Shown: one piece after another, positions 33,813 through 43,286 of the stretch
Numbering within the stretch: the first letter of the stretch is position 1
How the letters are laid out: each line of letters starts with the position of its first letter
From: Paenibacillus faecis
GTDB lineage: Bacteria > Bacillota > Bacilli > Paenibacillales > Paenibacillaceae
Direction of reading: 5' to 3'
Assembly (NCBI RefSeq): GCF_008084145.1
Contig: NZ_VSDO01000003.1
Coordinates: 310,001 to 374,000, forward strand
DNA length: 64,000 bases
Translations under genes and position numbers: made by a program
Notes under the pieces: generated by a model
Told to the model about the DNA's origin: nothing
What the model saw: only the letters and a program-made list of their open reading frames with translations
The model's database searches: none

Positions 33813-35135
33813 TTATTGAGCGGAACCGAGTTGTACCCAAGCTTGTTCGATTTCGGCTACAGCAGCGTCTTTATCTTTGCTGCCGCCAATGTAAGCCTGC
33901 ATAATTTCACCGAATTTTTGGTGGAACGTATCCAGCGAGTAGTTGATGGAGAGGTCGCCGGAAGGCTCTTTTTTCAAAATTTCGTCCATTTGCTTCGGCA
34001 TATCCAGATCAGGAAGCGGAGCGTCCTTGATTGGAGGGATTACTTTCGCAACGCTGGAGAACCAGTTCTTACCGTATTCCGAAGTGTACAGCCAGTTGAA
34101 GAATTCAATCGTTTCCTTCGCTACAGCGGAATCTTTGTTGATCCGCAGCGCCTGGTCGGCCCCCGTAATGATTTGGGATTGCTCCGGCTTGTCGCTGACA
34201 GGGTATCCCGCGATGCCGATTTGGATGTCCGGCGTAATTTTCTTGATCGCTTCTTCGTCCCATGCGCCCTTACCGTTCAGAATCGCGGCCTTGCCGGATG
34301 CGAAGTCGCTGACTTGAGCATTGCTGTCGCGCTCCAAAGGCTTGTCCGTACCATGTTTTACAGTAGTGTCAACATAAGCGAAGAAGTTATTGTACAGCAA
34401 AGGATAATCCTTGATTTTGGCTTCCCCGGCGATAAATTTGTCGACCAGTTCTTTCGGAGTTACACCGGCATCCTGTGCGGCGGCATCCACAAAGTGTTGG
34501 AAGAGGTGCTTCCATACCCACCATTCTTTGTAGGCATTGGCGAATGGCGTGATGCCTTTGGCTTCCAGCTTGGCGATGGCTTCTTCCATTTCGGCTGTCG
34601 TTCTAGGGAATGTCGTGATCCCGGCTTCCTCAAACAATTTCTTGTTATATACGATCGAGAAAAGGTTGCCTTTCACCGGCAGACCGAGCACCTTGCCGTC
34701 GCTGGAACTCATGTTGGCGCGAACGGCGTCCGTCATGGCTGCCGCCAACGGTTCGTTGGTCAAGTCGGCGCTGTATTCGGCGTAAGTATCGATGTCCCCG
34801 CCCGCGGTCGTTTGGAATACGTCCGGCGTGCTGCCTGCCGCAATTCTGGATTTCAGTACGGTGTTGTAGTCGGATTGCATAATTTCCAGATTGATCGTTA
34901 CGTTCGGCTTCACTTTTTTATATTCTTCGATGTAAGCATTAAACGCATCCGTGTATTCCGGCGAAGCCGTAAACATGTTGATGGTGACCTTCTTGTTGTC
35001 GTTCGCAGCACCGCCGTTTCCAGCGCCCGTACCTCCCGCCGCCCCGTTGTTGGCCGCGTTATTGCCGCCGCAAGCGGATAAAAGTCCCATGATCAGCGTC
35101 AGGCTAAAAAGACCCGCCCAAATCTTCTTTTTCAT
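33813..35135 (-). CDS. Sugar ABC transporter solute-binding lipoprotein
   Basis: About 440 aa. A signal peptide ends in the lipobox LLSACG (Cys22), followed by a long Gly/Asn/Ala linker (GGNNAANNGAAGGTGAGNGG) and a family-1 solute-binding fold (VTINMFTASPEYTDAFNAYIEEYKK). The lipid-anchored protein captures an oligosaccharide for the divergent permeases at 38898-40615. Substrate is inferred as an alpha-galactoside from the adjacent GH36. GGGGG lies 5 bases before the ATG. A strong terminator follows, consistent with high expression of the binding protein relative to GH36. Confidence 0.92.
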   Translation of the reverse strand: MKKKIWAGLFSLTLIMGLLSACGGNNAANNGAAGGTGAGNGGAANDNKKVTINMFTASPEYTDAFNAYIEEYKKVKPNVTINLEIMQSDYNTVLKSRIAAGSTPDVFQTTAGGDIDTYAEYSADLTNEPLAAAMTDAVRANMSSSDGKVLGLPVKGNLFSIVYNKKLFEEAGITTFPRTTAEMEEAIAKLEAKGITPFANAYKEWWVWKHLFQHFVDAAAQDAGVTPKELVDKFIAGEAKIKDYPLLYNNFFAYVDTTVKHGTDKPLERDSNAQVSDFASGKAAILNGKGAWDEEAIKKITPDIQIGIAGYPVSDKPEQSQIITGADQALRINKDSAVAKETIEFFNWLYTSEYGKNWFSSVAKVIPPIKDAPLPDLDMPKQMDEILKKEPSGDLSINYSLDTFHQKFGEIMQAYIGGSKDKDAAVAEIEQAWVQLGSAQ

Positions 35136-35206
35136 TTATACCCCCACTTTCTTGGTTGTGTTTATTCTAGAGGTTTGACCTTCTATGCTCCCTATTCTAA
35201 TTAAAA

Positions 35207-35261
35207 GGGTGTCCAATAAAAATGTAGATATGTGGTGTCTTGAGGGTAAAAAAGTGGTGTC
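35207..35261 (-). promoter_or_regulatory. Candidate YesN-type regulator sites before the binding-protein gene
   Basis: GTGGTGTC occurs at 35232-35239 and 35254-35261 (22 bp apart, two helical turns), with GGGTGTCC at 35207-35214. Direct repeats at this spacing are typical for AraC-type dimers. They lie 70-125 bp upstream of the binding-protein ATG and just after the regulator gene stop. Confidence 0.45.
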
Positions 35262-35271
35262 CTGGCGCAGT

Positions 35272-36921
35272 TCACTTTTTAGCCCCCTCCGCCCGCTGAC
35301 TCCGGTATTCGGACGGGGAGATGGCATAGTAGTTCCGAAAGGCTTTGCTGAAATAATTCTTGTCCTTATAACCCAGCATTTCGGAAATTTCCTGAATTTT
35401 CAGGGTGGAGTCGTCGAGCAGTTCCTGCGCCTTGTCCATGCGCACCTTTTGAACATACTCGTGAATCCCGTAACCGTACTGCTGTTTAAACAGTTTCATT
35501 AAATATTCCCGGCTCAAAAAGTACTTCTCCGTAAACATGGATATTTTAATATCTTCATAGTAGTGGTTATCGATATACTCCTTGATGTCCTCTACATTGA
35601 ACGGACGTCTCCCGGCCATGGCCTGGCGAATTTGCTCACTATAGTATTCCAGGACCCGCATCAGCAAGCCCTCGAATTCGTCAAAGGTCGCAAAATCGGT
35701 CATCACCCGAACCGAGCGCAGCCCGCGTTCTCCGCTGAAAGACGGCAGCCGGTCCGACGAAACGCCAAGCTCCAGAGCCATATCATTAAAAAGAACGACA
35801 ATCTCGCGAACCATCCGATCCGCATCTCCCAGGCCGAAAAAGGCGGACGCGCGAACTTTGCGGACAAATTCGCCGAGGACTGTTTTGGCATGGTTCAAGT
35901 TACCGGCTTCCAGGGCGCTGCGCAGAATCGGCATCCGGCCGGTCAGGGAATGCACGTCGCGGGCCTTCCGTTGGTCCCCGGAACCGATCACCGCCTTCCC
36001 CGTCAGCTTTAACAGGTCGATCGCCTTGAGCGAGGAGCTCGCCGCTTCATAAGAGTCGGCGAGCTCCAGCGGATCGCCGCAAGACTGGCCGACCCCGCCG
36101 GCCGCAATGATGCCGAACAAAGAACTCAGCGTGGAGACAACGCGCTTCAACAATTGTTCCGAGCGGAACAGCAGCTCCTGCGGGTACCCCCCGTTAGCGG
36201 TATACACCGCGATGATTTCCCGTTCCTGCTTGGGATTCGCGAAGCTGAAGCATTGCAATCCGTCGTCCGACATTTCATTGATTACATTCGCCACGGCAAA
36301 ATAGAGCAGCTCCGTATCCGAATTGAACCGGCTGTCCCGAATCGACTCCATATTCAAAATCCGCAGGACGAGCGTCCCGTATCGCAGGTTCTCCTCTTCG
36401 GCGCCGATCAGCGCCAGAAAAGCCTTGTTGCTCTGCTTCTTGAAGCTTCGCTCGATAATGGAGAAGTAAATCTTCTCCTTCAGCTTCGGCAGCGACATAT
36501 TAAAAGCGATATTCCGCCGGATCGATTCGCTGCGAATCTCGCGTTTCGCCTCCAACAGGCCGATCGCCTTGCCGAGCGCCTGGTTAAGGTCCTGGCGGTT
36601 AATCGGTTTGAGCAAGTAATCCAGCACTTTGGAATGGATCGCCTGCCGGGTAAATTCGAAATCGTTGTACCCGCTGATGACGATCGTCAACAGCTCGGGA
36701 AATTCCGCTTCCACCGCCCGCAGAAACTCCACCCCGTTCATTTCGGGCATCTTCATGTCGACCATAACGAGGTCGGGTTCGTGCTCGCGCAGCATGTCGA
36801 GACCGGACTTGCCGTCCGTCGCCTCCAGCACCGTGTCTACCTGGAACCTTTCCCAATCGCCCAGGATGCGAATCGCTTCGCGCAGCGGTTCTTCGTCGTC
36901 AATGATCAGCACTTTATACAT
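35272..36921 (-). CDS. AraC-type response regulator (YesN-like)
   Basis: About 549 aa. An N-terminal receiver has the acidic pair DD (8-9), phospho-acceptor D55 in VMVDMKMPEMNG and Lys in YLLKPI. A long central region without clear motifs follows, then a C-terminal AraC HTH pair (about 445-545; MFTEKYFLSREYLMKLFKQQYG and IQEISEMLGYKDKNYFSKAFRNYYAISPSEYR). It overlaps the kinase gene by 8 bases. It presumably activates the adjacent binding-protein and permease genes on sugar sensing. GGGGAGG lies 8 bases before the ATG. Confidence 0.93.
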   Translation of the reverse strand: MYKVLIIDDEEPLREAIRILGDWERFQVDTVLEATDGKSGLDMLREHEPDLVMVDMKMPEMNGVEFLRAVEAEFPELLTIVISGYNDFEFTRQAIHSKVLDYLLKPINRQDLNQALGKAIGLLEAKREIRSESIRRNIAFNMSLPKLKEKIYFSIIERSFKKQSNKAFLALIGAEEENLRYGTLVLRILNMESIRDSRFNSDTELLYFAVANVINEMSDDGLQCFSFANPKQEREIIAVYTANGGYPQELLFRSEQLLKRVVSTLSSLFGIIAAGGVGQSCGDPLELADSYEAASSSLKAIDLLKLTGKAVIGSGDQRKARDVHSLTGRMPILRSALEAGNLNHAKTVLGEFVRKVRASAFFGLGDADRMVREIVVLFNDMALELGVSSDRLPSFSGERGLRSVRVMTDFATFDEFEGLLMRVLEYYSEQIRQAMAGRRPFNVEDIKEYIDNHYYEDIKISMFTEKYFLSREYLMKLFKQQYGYGIHEYVQKVRMDKAQELLDDSTLKIQEISEMLGYKDKNYFSKAFRNYYAISPSEYRSQRAEGAKK

Positions 36922-38770
36922 GACTTTGGCCTCCCCGCGGTATCAGCATGATCATTTTCGTGCCTTCTTCCCCGCTCTCGATCTTCAAACCGGCTTCCTC
37001 TCCGTAAAGTAGAACCAGCCGGGTGTTCAAGTTCTTCAAGCCGATGTTCTCCCCTTCCTGTTCCTCCCATTCCTTGCGGAATGACGCCAGCACTTCCTCC
37101 ATCCGGGCCGGCGGAATTCCCGGTCCGTTGTCCTCCACCGTAATGACCGCATGGGTATCCGCAAGCTCCGCACGGATCGTGATCAGGACAGCCACGGAGA
37201 CTTTCTCCACCGCATGCTTGATGGAATTTTCAACGAGCGTTTGAATGGACAGCTTGGGGATTTGCAGCTCCATCAGCGAATCGTCCCATTCGACGGATAC
37301 GTCCAGCCGGCTGCCGAATCTGGCTTTTTGCAGCGCCATGTACCGATCGATATGTTTAAGCTCCTCTCTAGCGTAAACGATGTCTTTGCCGCTTATGCAG
37401 TATCTCAGCGTTAACGCCAGCGCATCCACCATGTCGGCGACGTCAAAATCGCCGCTCTTCAGCGCTTTGGTGGAGATCGCCTGCAGCGCGTTGTACAGGA
37501 AATGCGGATTGATTTCCGCCTCCAGCGCTTTTAAAATCGCATTTTTCTCCACCAGCTTCATCTTGTACCGCTCATTGATCAGATCGTTGGTCCGGGTAAC
37601 CATCCGGTTAAAATGCCGCGTCAGGTAGGCAATTTCATCCCTCCCCCGCACAGGGGCCTCGGCATCGAAGGTTCCTTCGCTGAACCGCTTCATCTGATGG
37701 GACAGCTTTTTGAGCGGCTGCGTGATCGCATTGGAGATCAGCGTGACCAGCACGATCGAAATCGCCAGAAAAATAAATCCGATCAAATAGTTCAGATCCC
37801 GCGTTCTCCGGGCCGGCTCGTAGATGTTGCTGTAAGGGATCGGCTTGACCAGCTTCCAGCCGTCCTGCTCCCCGACATTGTACACGATCAGATATTTTTG
37901 GCCCTCCGCGGTCCAGGTCATCGGTCCGGCCGCCGCCTTTTCCCCCGACGGCGGAAGTCCGCCCGCTTCTTTCATTTGTTTGTAAAACTCAAGATCGTCC
38001 GCATGAAACGGCACATTATTCGGGTCCAGATAAAGCAGGTGCTCCCCGTCCTCAAACGGGATGTCCTGCATAATTTCATTCTTCATATCGGGCTTTAAAT
38101 AAAAAGATATCACCGCCTGCGGCTCCCTCGAAGCGATCGACCGCAGTACCCGGTGATAGGCCATAAACCCCGGATCCACGTTCGCGGTATAGCCGGTCTT
38201 CGTCCCGGGATCCAAAAAAGACTGGTAAGACCGGTTATGCGGGCTTTCCATCGCCTCCTTGAACCAGGGCTGTTCCGGAATCCGCCCTTCGTAACTGATC
38301 CGCAGCTTGATATCGTAAGCTTCCTGGGTGATCGAATAATACTTGCCCTGCCCGACAAGGTACAAGTAAATGCTGCTCAAGTCGTCGCGCGAGTAAAACA
38401 GACTGCGGAGATAGTCCTCCAGGTACATTTTGGCGGCGTAATCCTGATCTTCATGGATAATGGCGCGGATCAGATCATCGTATCGGATTTGCGGGAGGGA
38501 CAACTGCTCGATCCCTGCCAGATAATCCTCCAGATTCTGATTGACCAGCTTCAGGTTGCTCGCCGTGCTCTCGATGCTGTGGTCCACGGACTCCCGCTGC
38601 AGCATGTTGTAGGAAATGATCGTTAACGAACCGACAACCAGGATAATAATCGTGGAAAAAAACAAAATAAGCTTATTGACCAGCCTGCGGGAAATCGGTT
38701 CGATCAGGCTTCGAAAGGCTTTATCTATGCGGTGTCTCATCTGCTCCATCCTATCTGCGCGCTTTTTCAC
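36914..38770 (-). CDS. Sensor histidine kinase (YesM-like)
   Basis: About 618 aa. Membrane helices near 32-55 and 325-348 flank a ~270-residue extracellular sensor domain; a HAMP linker (QPLKKLSHQMKRFSEGTFDAEAPVRGRDEI) precedes a His_kinase domain with INPHFLYN (H423) and the N and G boxes LVENSIKHAV and DNGPGIP. This is the one-piece YesM class that works with YesN regulators. The first codon is GTG (38770) after AAAGGTG; in-frame ATGs at codons 8 and 11 are alternatives. It diverges from the permease genes. Confidence 0.92.
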   Translation of the reverse strand: MKKRADRMEQMRHRIDKAFRSLIEPISRRLVNKLILFFSTIIILVVGSLTIISYNMLQRESVDHSIESTASNLKLVNQNLEDYLAGIEQLSLPQIRYDDLIRAIIHEDQDYAAKMYLEDYLRSLFYSRDDLSSIYLYLVGQGKYYSITQEAYDIKLRISYEGRIPEQPWFKEAMESPHNRSYQSFLDPGTKTGYTANVDPGFMAYHRVLRSIASREPQAVISFYLKPDMKNEIMQDIPFEDGEHLLYLDPNNVPFHADDLEFYKQMKEAGGLPPSGEKAAAGPMTWTAEGQKYLIVYNVGEQDGWKLVKPIPYSNIYEPARRTRDLNYLIGFIFLAISIVLVTLISNAITQPLKKLSHQMKRFSEGTFDAEAPVRGRDEIAYLTRHFNRMVTRTNDLINERYKMKLVEKNAILKALEAEINPHFLYNALQAISTKALKSGDFDVADMVDALALTLRYCISGKDIVYAREELKHIDRYMALQKARFGSRLDVSVEWDDSLMELQIPKLSIQTLVENSIKHAVEKVSVAVLITIRAELADTHAVITVEDNGPGIPPARMEEVLASFRKEWEEQEGENIGLKNLNTRLVLLYGEEAGLKIESGEEGTKMIMLIPRGGQSHV

Positions 38771-38897
38771 AGTTCACCTTTTTACCCTTAACTGTTTATT
38801 TAAATCCATTTAGGCCGGATACCCCCTGTCCTATAATTGCATTATAACTGAAATACAACAGCGATTTTAAACCATCGCCACGAAAAAGAGGTGCATT

Positions 38898-39785
38898 ATG
38901 TTGAAACTAGGGAGAAAACGTGCCGAAAAGCTCGAATTCGGAGCCTTTACGCTTCCCGTTCTAATTTGCGTCATCGCCGTGTTCTATTATCCGTTTATTA
39001 TGACGATCCGCTATTCCCTGACGAAATGGAACGGGATCTCGAAGCATCCGAAATTTATCGGATTGGATAACTTCAAGCAAATCTTTATGGGGGACGCCAA
39101 CTTTACAAACGCGGCCTTGTTCACCATTAAATATGCGATTCTGTACATTATCCTGGTCAACGTTCTGGCCATCCTGCTGGCGTTGGTCCTCGATATGAAG
39201 CTGAAAACGACCAACTGGCTGAGAGCCGCGTTCTTTATTCCTTATATCCTCAGCCTTGTTATCGTCGGTTTTATCTGGAAGTTCATCTTCATGCAAGGAT
39301 TCGAATCCTTGGGAGAGAGCACCGGATGGGGAATCTTCCAGCTCAGTTGGCTGGGTGAACCCGGGCTCGCCTTTATCTCGATTCTGCTCGTTTCGCTCTG
39401 GCAATCCATCGGCTTCTATCTCGTGATCTATATCGCCGGCCTTCAATCCGTGCCGGACGACCTGAAGGAAGCCGCAACCGTGGACGGCGCGGGTCCGATC
39501 CGCCGCTTCTTCAACATCACGCTGCCGCTGCTCGCTCCGTCGATCACGATCTCCGTGTTCATGGCTCTGACCAACTCGATCAAAGTGTTCGACGTCATCC
39601 TGTCCCTTACGGGCGGCGGTCCGGGCGGAACGACCTACTCGGTCGCTTACGATATTTACCGCGACACGTTCCAAAACAACTTGTACGGTTACGGTACGGC
39701 GAAAGCGCTCATTCTGTTCGTTGCGGTACTCGTCATCACCGTAATCCAGTTAACGATCTTTAAACGCAGGGAGGTTGAGGCTTAA
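38898..39785 (+). CDS. Sugar ABC transporter permease (MalF/UgpA type)
   Basis: About 295 aa, six membrane helices. The EAA loop with which the ATPase docks is DDLKEAATVDGAGPIRRFFNITLPLL (about 195-220). Start motif LPVLICVIAVFYYPFIMTIRYSLTKWNG is typical of this class. It forms a heterodimer with the next gene. No ATPase gene is present, so a shared MsmX-type ATPase elsewhere is expected. AGAGGTG precedes the ATG; its stop overlaps the next ATG by one base (TAATG). Confidence 0.92.
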   Translation: MLKLGRKRAEKLEFGAFTLPVLICVIAVFYYPFIMTIRYSLTKWNGISKHPKFIGLDNFKQIFMGDANFTNAALFTIKYAILYIILVNVLAILLALVLDMKLKTTNWLRAAFFIPYILSLVIVGFIWKFIFMQGFESLGESTGWGIFQLSWLGEPGLAFISILLVSLWQSIGFYLVIYIAGLQSVPDDLKEAATVDGAGPIRRFFNITLPLLAPSITISVFMALTNSIKVFDVILSLTGGGPGGTTYSVAYDIYRDTFQNNLYGYGTAKALILFVAVLVITVIQLTIFKRREVEA

Positions 39786-40615
39786 TGAAATCCAGCAAAA
39801 CAGGACGTATTCTGCTTGAAGTCGTGATGGTCATTCTGTCCTTGATATTCCTGTATCCGCTGTTTCTGACCATCATCAACTCGCTTAAGAACTTTTCCGA
39901 GGTCATGACCGACGTCATCGCGCTTCCGAAGGTGCTGGCGTTCGAAAACTATACGTACGTTTGGAAATTCATTAATTATCCGCGGCTGTTCCTGAACAAT
40001 GCCGTAATAACCCTTCTCGGCCTGGCCGGTATCGTCCTGATATCCTCCATCGCCGCTTACAAACTGGCGCGCACGAAATCCAAGGCCAGCGGGATCATCT
40101 ACTTCCTTTGCATCATGCCGATGCTGATCCCGTTCCAGTCGATCATGCTGACCGTGCTGCAAATGGCCAAAAACCTGCATCTTGCCGAAAGCACCTGGGG
40201 ACTCGGCATTATGTACTGGGGTTTCGGCGCCCCGCTCGCCCTGTTCATCTATCACGGCTTCGTCAAAGGCATTCCGAAGGAAATCGACGAAAGCGCCACG
40301 ATCGATGGCGCCTCCGGGTTCCGGCTTTTCTTCAGCGTGATCTTCCCGCTGCTGAAATCCGTCACGACGACCATCATCATCATCGACGTGATGTGGATCT
40401 GGAACGACTTCCTGCTCCCGCTCCTGATGGTCAACGGCTCGCCGGACACCAAGACGCTCACCCTGGCCGCCTACACCTTCGTCGGACAATACACCTCCGA
40501 CTGGCAGTACGCGATGACCGCCATGGTAATGGCCGTGCTCCCTTCGATCATCGTATTTATCTTCCTGCAAAAATACATCGTCAAAGGCGTTGTCGCCGGC
40601 GCGGTGAAAGGCTAA
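39785..40615 (+). CDS. Sugar ABC transporter permease (MalG/UgpE type)
   Basis: About 276 aa with six membrane helices. The EAA loop is PKEIDESATIDGASGFRLFFSVIFPLLKS (about 160-190), and the C-terminus FIFLQKYIVKGVVAGAVKG is the standard end of MalG-like permeases. It pairs with the upstream permease and with the lipoprotein at 33813-35135. GGGAGG lies 10 bases before the ATG. A strong terminator follows the stop. Confidence 0.92.
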   Translation: MKSSKTGRILLEVVMVILSLIFLYPLFLTIINSLKNFSEVMTDVIALPKVLAFENYTYVWKFINYPRLFLNNAVITLLGLAGIVLISSIAAYKLARTKSKASGIIYFLCIMPMLIPFQSIMLTVLQMAKNLHLAESTWGLGIMYWGFGAPLALFIYHGFVKGIPKEIDESATIDGASGFRLFFSVIFPLLKSVTTTIIIIDVMWIWNDFLLPLLMVNGSPDTKTLTLAAYTFVGQYTSDWQYAMTAMVMAVLPSIIVFIFLQKYIVKGVVAGAVKG

Positions 40616-40620
40616 GCTTC

Positions 40621-40660
40621 AACAGCCCGTCCAGCATATTGTGCTGGACGGGCTGTTTTG
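40621..40660 (+). terminator. Strong intrinsic terminator after the permease operon
   Basis: AACAGCCCGTCCAGCA (40621-40636) and TGCTGGACGGGCTGTT (40642-40657) are perfect 16-bp arms with a 5-base loop, followed by a short T-run. Confidence 0.85.
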
Positions 40661-40661
40661 G

Positions 40662-40759
40662 CGTTGGGGCGTTGGAGCAACGGGGCGTTCGAGCAACGAG
40701 ACGTTCGAGCAACGAGACGTTGGAGCAACGAGACGTTCGAGCAATGGGGCGTTTAGAGC
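40662..40759. repeat. 16-bp tandem repeat array
   Basis: Five full units of CGTT(C/G)GAGCAACG(A/G)G(A/G) from 40670 to 40749 plus partial units at each end. It starts directly after the terminator. The remaining gap to 41260 contains a short GATGATCCGTGGGA duplication near 40850-40880 and nothing gene-like that I could support. Confidence 0.85.
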
Positions 40760-41260
40760 TAAAGCAGGGGCTGATGCAGGGGAGCGGATGAGTGGATGCA
40801 CGAGCGGATACACGATAAACGGATGACGACGGGATGATGCGGGAGGGAGATGATCCGTGGGAGATGATCCGTGGGAGATGATGCTGGCCGGAGGGGCTGA
40901 TGCACGGTGGGCTGAGGCGGGAAGCTGATGCGCTGGTGCCGATGTGGAGGGCCAGATACATTTGGGAAAACACGGTGCGAGAGGCCGGACGCCAGAGACG
41001 GCGCTTGAGACTGCAATGGGAGTACGGGCAAATTGGCGTGAAGCCGGAGTGCTCGGGGCGGATCTAGCCAAGGGATAACCCAGGCTGGGCACACGCAATA
41101 CTCACATATTGCCGGCGGTAAGCTCAGGCGGGGCCAGGCATGCGCGTCTTTCGCGTCGTGCCGAATCCTCGGGGCCGGCACCCTCGGGACCGAGGCTAGA
41201 CAGGGTCTTCCGTTCGATCGACAGGGCGTCATTTCGGTAAAAGCCAGCTTCAAAATTACT

Positions 41261-41709
41261 CTAACGGACATAATAGCCGCTATTTCGCCTAAATGGGCTC
41301 TCCAGGAATTCTAACGGAAATAATAGCGCCTATTTGGGCCAAACACCGCTTAAATGACCCCGTTTTGCCGAAATAGCCGCTACTACGTCCGTTAGAATTT
41401 CAATATCCCCTGAAAGTTCGAAATAGCAGCTATGGCTTCCGTTAGAAGCTTGGCCTCGGTTGGCTACTCGGGGGGCCAACTCCCCATGGTTACTCTAAGT
41501 TACGCTAACGGACATAATAGCCGCTATTTCGCCTAAATGGGCTCTCCGGGAATTCTAACGGAAATAATAGCCCCTATTTGGGCCAAACACCGCTTAAATG
41601 ACCCCGTTTTGCCGAAATAGCCGCTACTACGTCCGTTAGAATTCCATTTTCCCCTGAAAGTTCGAAATAGCGGCTATGGCTTCCGTTAGAAGCTTGGCCT
41701 CGGTTGGCT
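41261..41709. repeat. Two near-identical ~205-bp repeats with internal inverted arms
   Basis: Copies at 41261-41465 and 41505-41709 (244-bp period) differ at only a few positions. Each starts CTAACGGACATAATAGCCGC and contains the inverse arm near GCCGCTACTACGTCCGTTAG about 140 bp later, then a third TTCCGTTAGAAGCTTGGCC. Transcripts would form long stems. The rest of the gap up to 42025 holds no supported gene. Confidence 0.85.
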
Positions 41710-42025
41710 GTCTCGGGCGCTATGTTGCCTCAAGCACTATGGGGTAAACGATGCTGTGCTGTCTCGGGCGCGCGCTATAATGCCTACTTGCAAATAGCGT
41801 CCCAAACGGCCTTATTTGAGACGTTTCCCAATCCCATCAACAATTTGCCGCCCCCGCGATCCAAAGATGTTGCATGATGCCGGCGAAATTTCGGTCAGAT
41901 CAAGAGAAGTCGGGCATATTAAATGAAAAGATGCGTCATATCCCGCCCCTACTTTCATCTTTGCAGTTACTTTTGGTATGATAGTGATCTAAAGTATGTA
42001 TAAAAAATTGGGAGGTATCGATTTC

Positions 42026-43075
42026 ATGTCTGAACTTAGTTACGGTCTTCATTTCCCTAACGTTTCCGATAACAGACCGTTGTCCGCGATTCCTCTGTCC
42101 ATATTGGATCTCGCCCCGATCACCGCTGGCGGCACGGCCGCCCAGTCGCTAAACAACTCGCTGGATCTGGCCCGGCATGCCGAAGCATGGGGCTATAAGC
42201 GCTTCTGGCTCGCCGAGCATCACAGCATGCCGGGAATCGCCAGCTCGGCCACCTCGGTAGCCATCGGCTACGTGGCCGGCGGAACGAGCACGATCCGCGT
42301 CGGTTCGGGCGGCATCATGCTGCCGAACCATTCGCCGCTCGTGATCGCCGAGCAGTTTGGTACGCTCGAGACGCTGTATCCCGGGCGGATCGATCTGGGC
42401 CTCGGTCGGGCGCCCGGCTCCGACCAGCTTACGGCGCAGGCGCTGCGCCGCGGCCCGGGCAGCGACGGCCAGGACTTCCCGGAGCGGCTGCGCGAGCTCC
42501 GGGAGTACTTCCACCCCGTATCGAGTTCCTCGATGCGGGTAAGGGCGATTCCCGGCGAAGGGCTGAACATCCCGATCTGGCTGCTGGGCTCGAGCGGTTT
42601 CAGCGCTCAACTCTCCGCCGCTCTGGGCCTGCCGTTCTCCTTCGCCAGCCATTTCGCGCCGGATTACCTGTTGCCGGCGCTGGATTTGTACCGCGGCCAT
42701 TTTCAGCCGTCGGTTCACCTGGAGAAGCCGTACGCCATGGTCGGCGTGAACGTGATCGTCGCCGACACGGATGCCGAGGCCCGCAGGCTGGCGACTTCGC
42801 AGGCGATGCAATTCCTGAACCTGATCCGCCGCCGCCCCGGCCAGTTGAGCGCACCGGTCGACAGCCTGGAGGAGATCTGGACGCCGCAGGAAAAAGCGCT
42901 CGTTCAGCGCCAACTCGGCTTTTCGGCCATCGGTTCCCCGGACACGGTCCGGACCCGGTTGGAGGAAATCCTGCAGGAGACCGGCGCGGACGAACTGATC
43001 GTCGCCGGACAAATCTATGACCATAAGGCCCGTTTGCATTCTTACGAGTTGCTGGCCGAGCTCAAAAACAATTAA
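42026..43075 (+). CDS. LLM-class flavin-dependent oxidoreductase
   Basis: About 349 aa. Luciferase-like monooxygenase fold of the group often annotated MsnO8: [18 protein letters not shown] near the start, [62 protein letters not shown], and [23 protein letters not shown]. It is presumed to use reduced FMN; no partner flavin reductase is adjacent and the substrate is unknown. ATG 42026 has GGGAGG 10 bases ahead; the earlier ATG (41996) lacks one. Monocistronic. Confidence 0.9.
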   Translation: MSELSYGLHFPNVSDNRPLSAIPLSILDLAPITAGGTAAQSLNNSLDLARHAEAWGYKRFWLAEHHSMPGIASSATSVAIGYVAGGTSTIRVGSGGIMLPNHSPLVIAEQFGTLETLYPGRIDLGLGRAPGSDQLTAQALRRGPGSDGQDFPERLRELREYFHPVSSSSMRVRAIPGEGLNIPIWLLGSSGFSAQLSAALGLPFSFASHFAPDYLLPALDLYRGHFQPSVHLEKPYAMVGVNVIVADTDAEARRLATSQAMQFLNLIRRRPGQLSAPVDSLEEIWTPQEKALVQRQLGFSAIGSPDTVRTRLEEILQETGADELIVAGQIYDHKARLHSYELLAELKNN

Positions 43076-43241
43076 CTAAAGCTCGATTATAGGAACGGGG
43101 AGAACAACTACCGCTCAGCCATTCAGTTCGATCCTTGCGCCTTCCGGGTGAATGAGGCCGAGACGTACACTGCCAATCGTATTGAGGCTATTAGCGGGAG
43201 TTTTTCCCGATAATCACTTCCACCCACTCGCCCGCAAACTC

Positions 43242-43281
43242 AAAAAAAGGTGTCCCGAAATAATCGAGGACACCTTTTTTT
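43242..43281. terminator. Bidirectional intrinsic terminator
   Basis: AAAAAAAGGTGTCC (43242-43255) and GGACACCTTTTTTT (43268-43281) are perfect 14-bp arms. The hairpin serves both the LLM gene and the convergent cobA operon. Confidence 0.9.
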
Positions 43282-43286
43282 GAGTC

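Noticed and set aside
31735..35081. Long rightward open frames opposite GH36 and the binding-protein gene
   Set aside because: Same antisense artefact: no ribosome site, no recognisable domain, and the opposite strand carries full conserved motifs.
40759..41271. 170-aa leftward open frame in the gap before the LLM gene
   Set aside because: Low-complexity Pro/Ser/His-rich sequence without ribosome site or similarity; lies in repeat-rich DNA.
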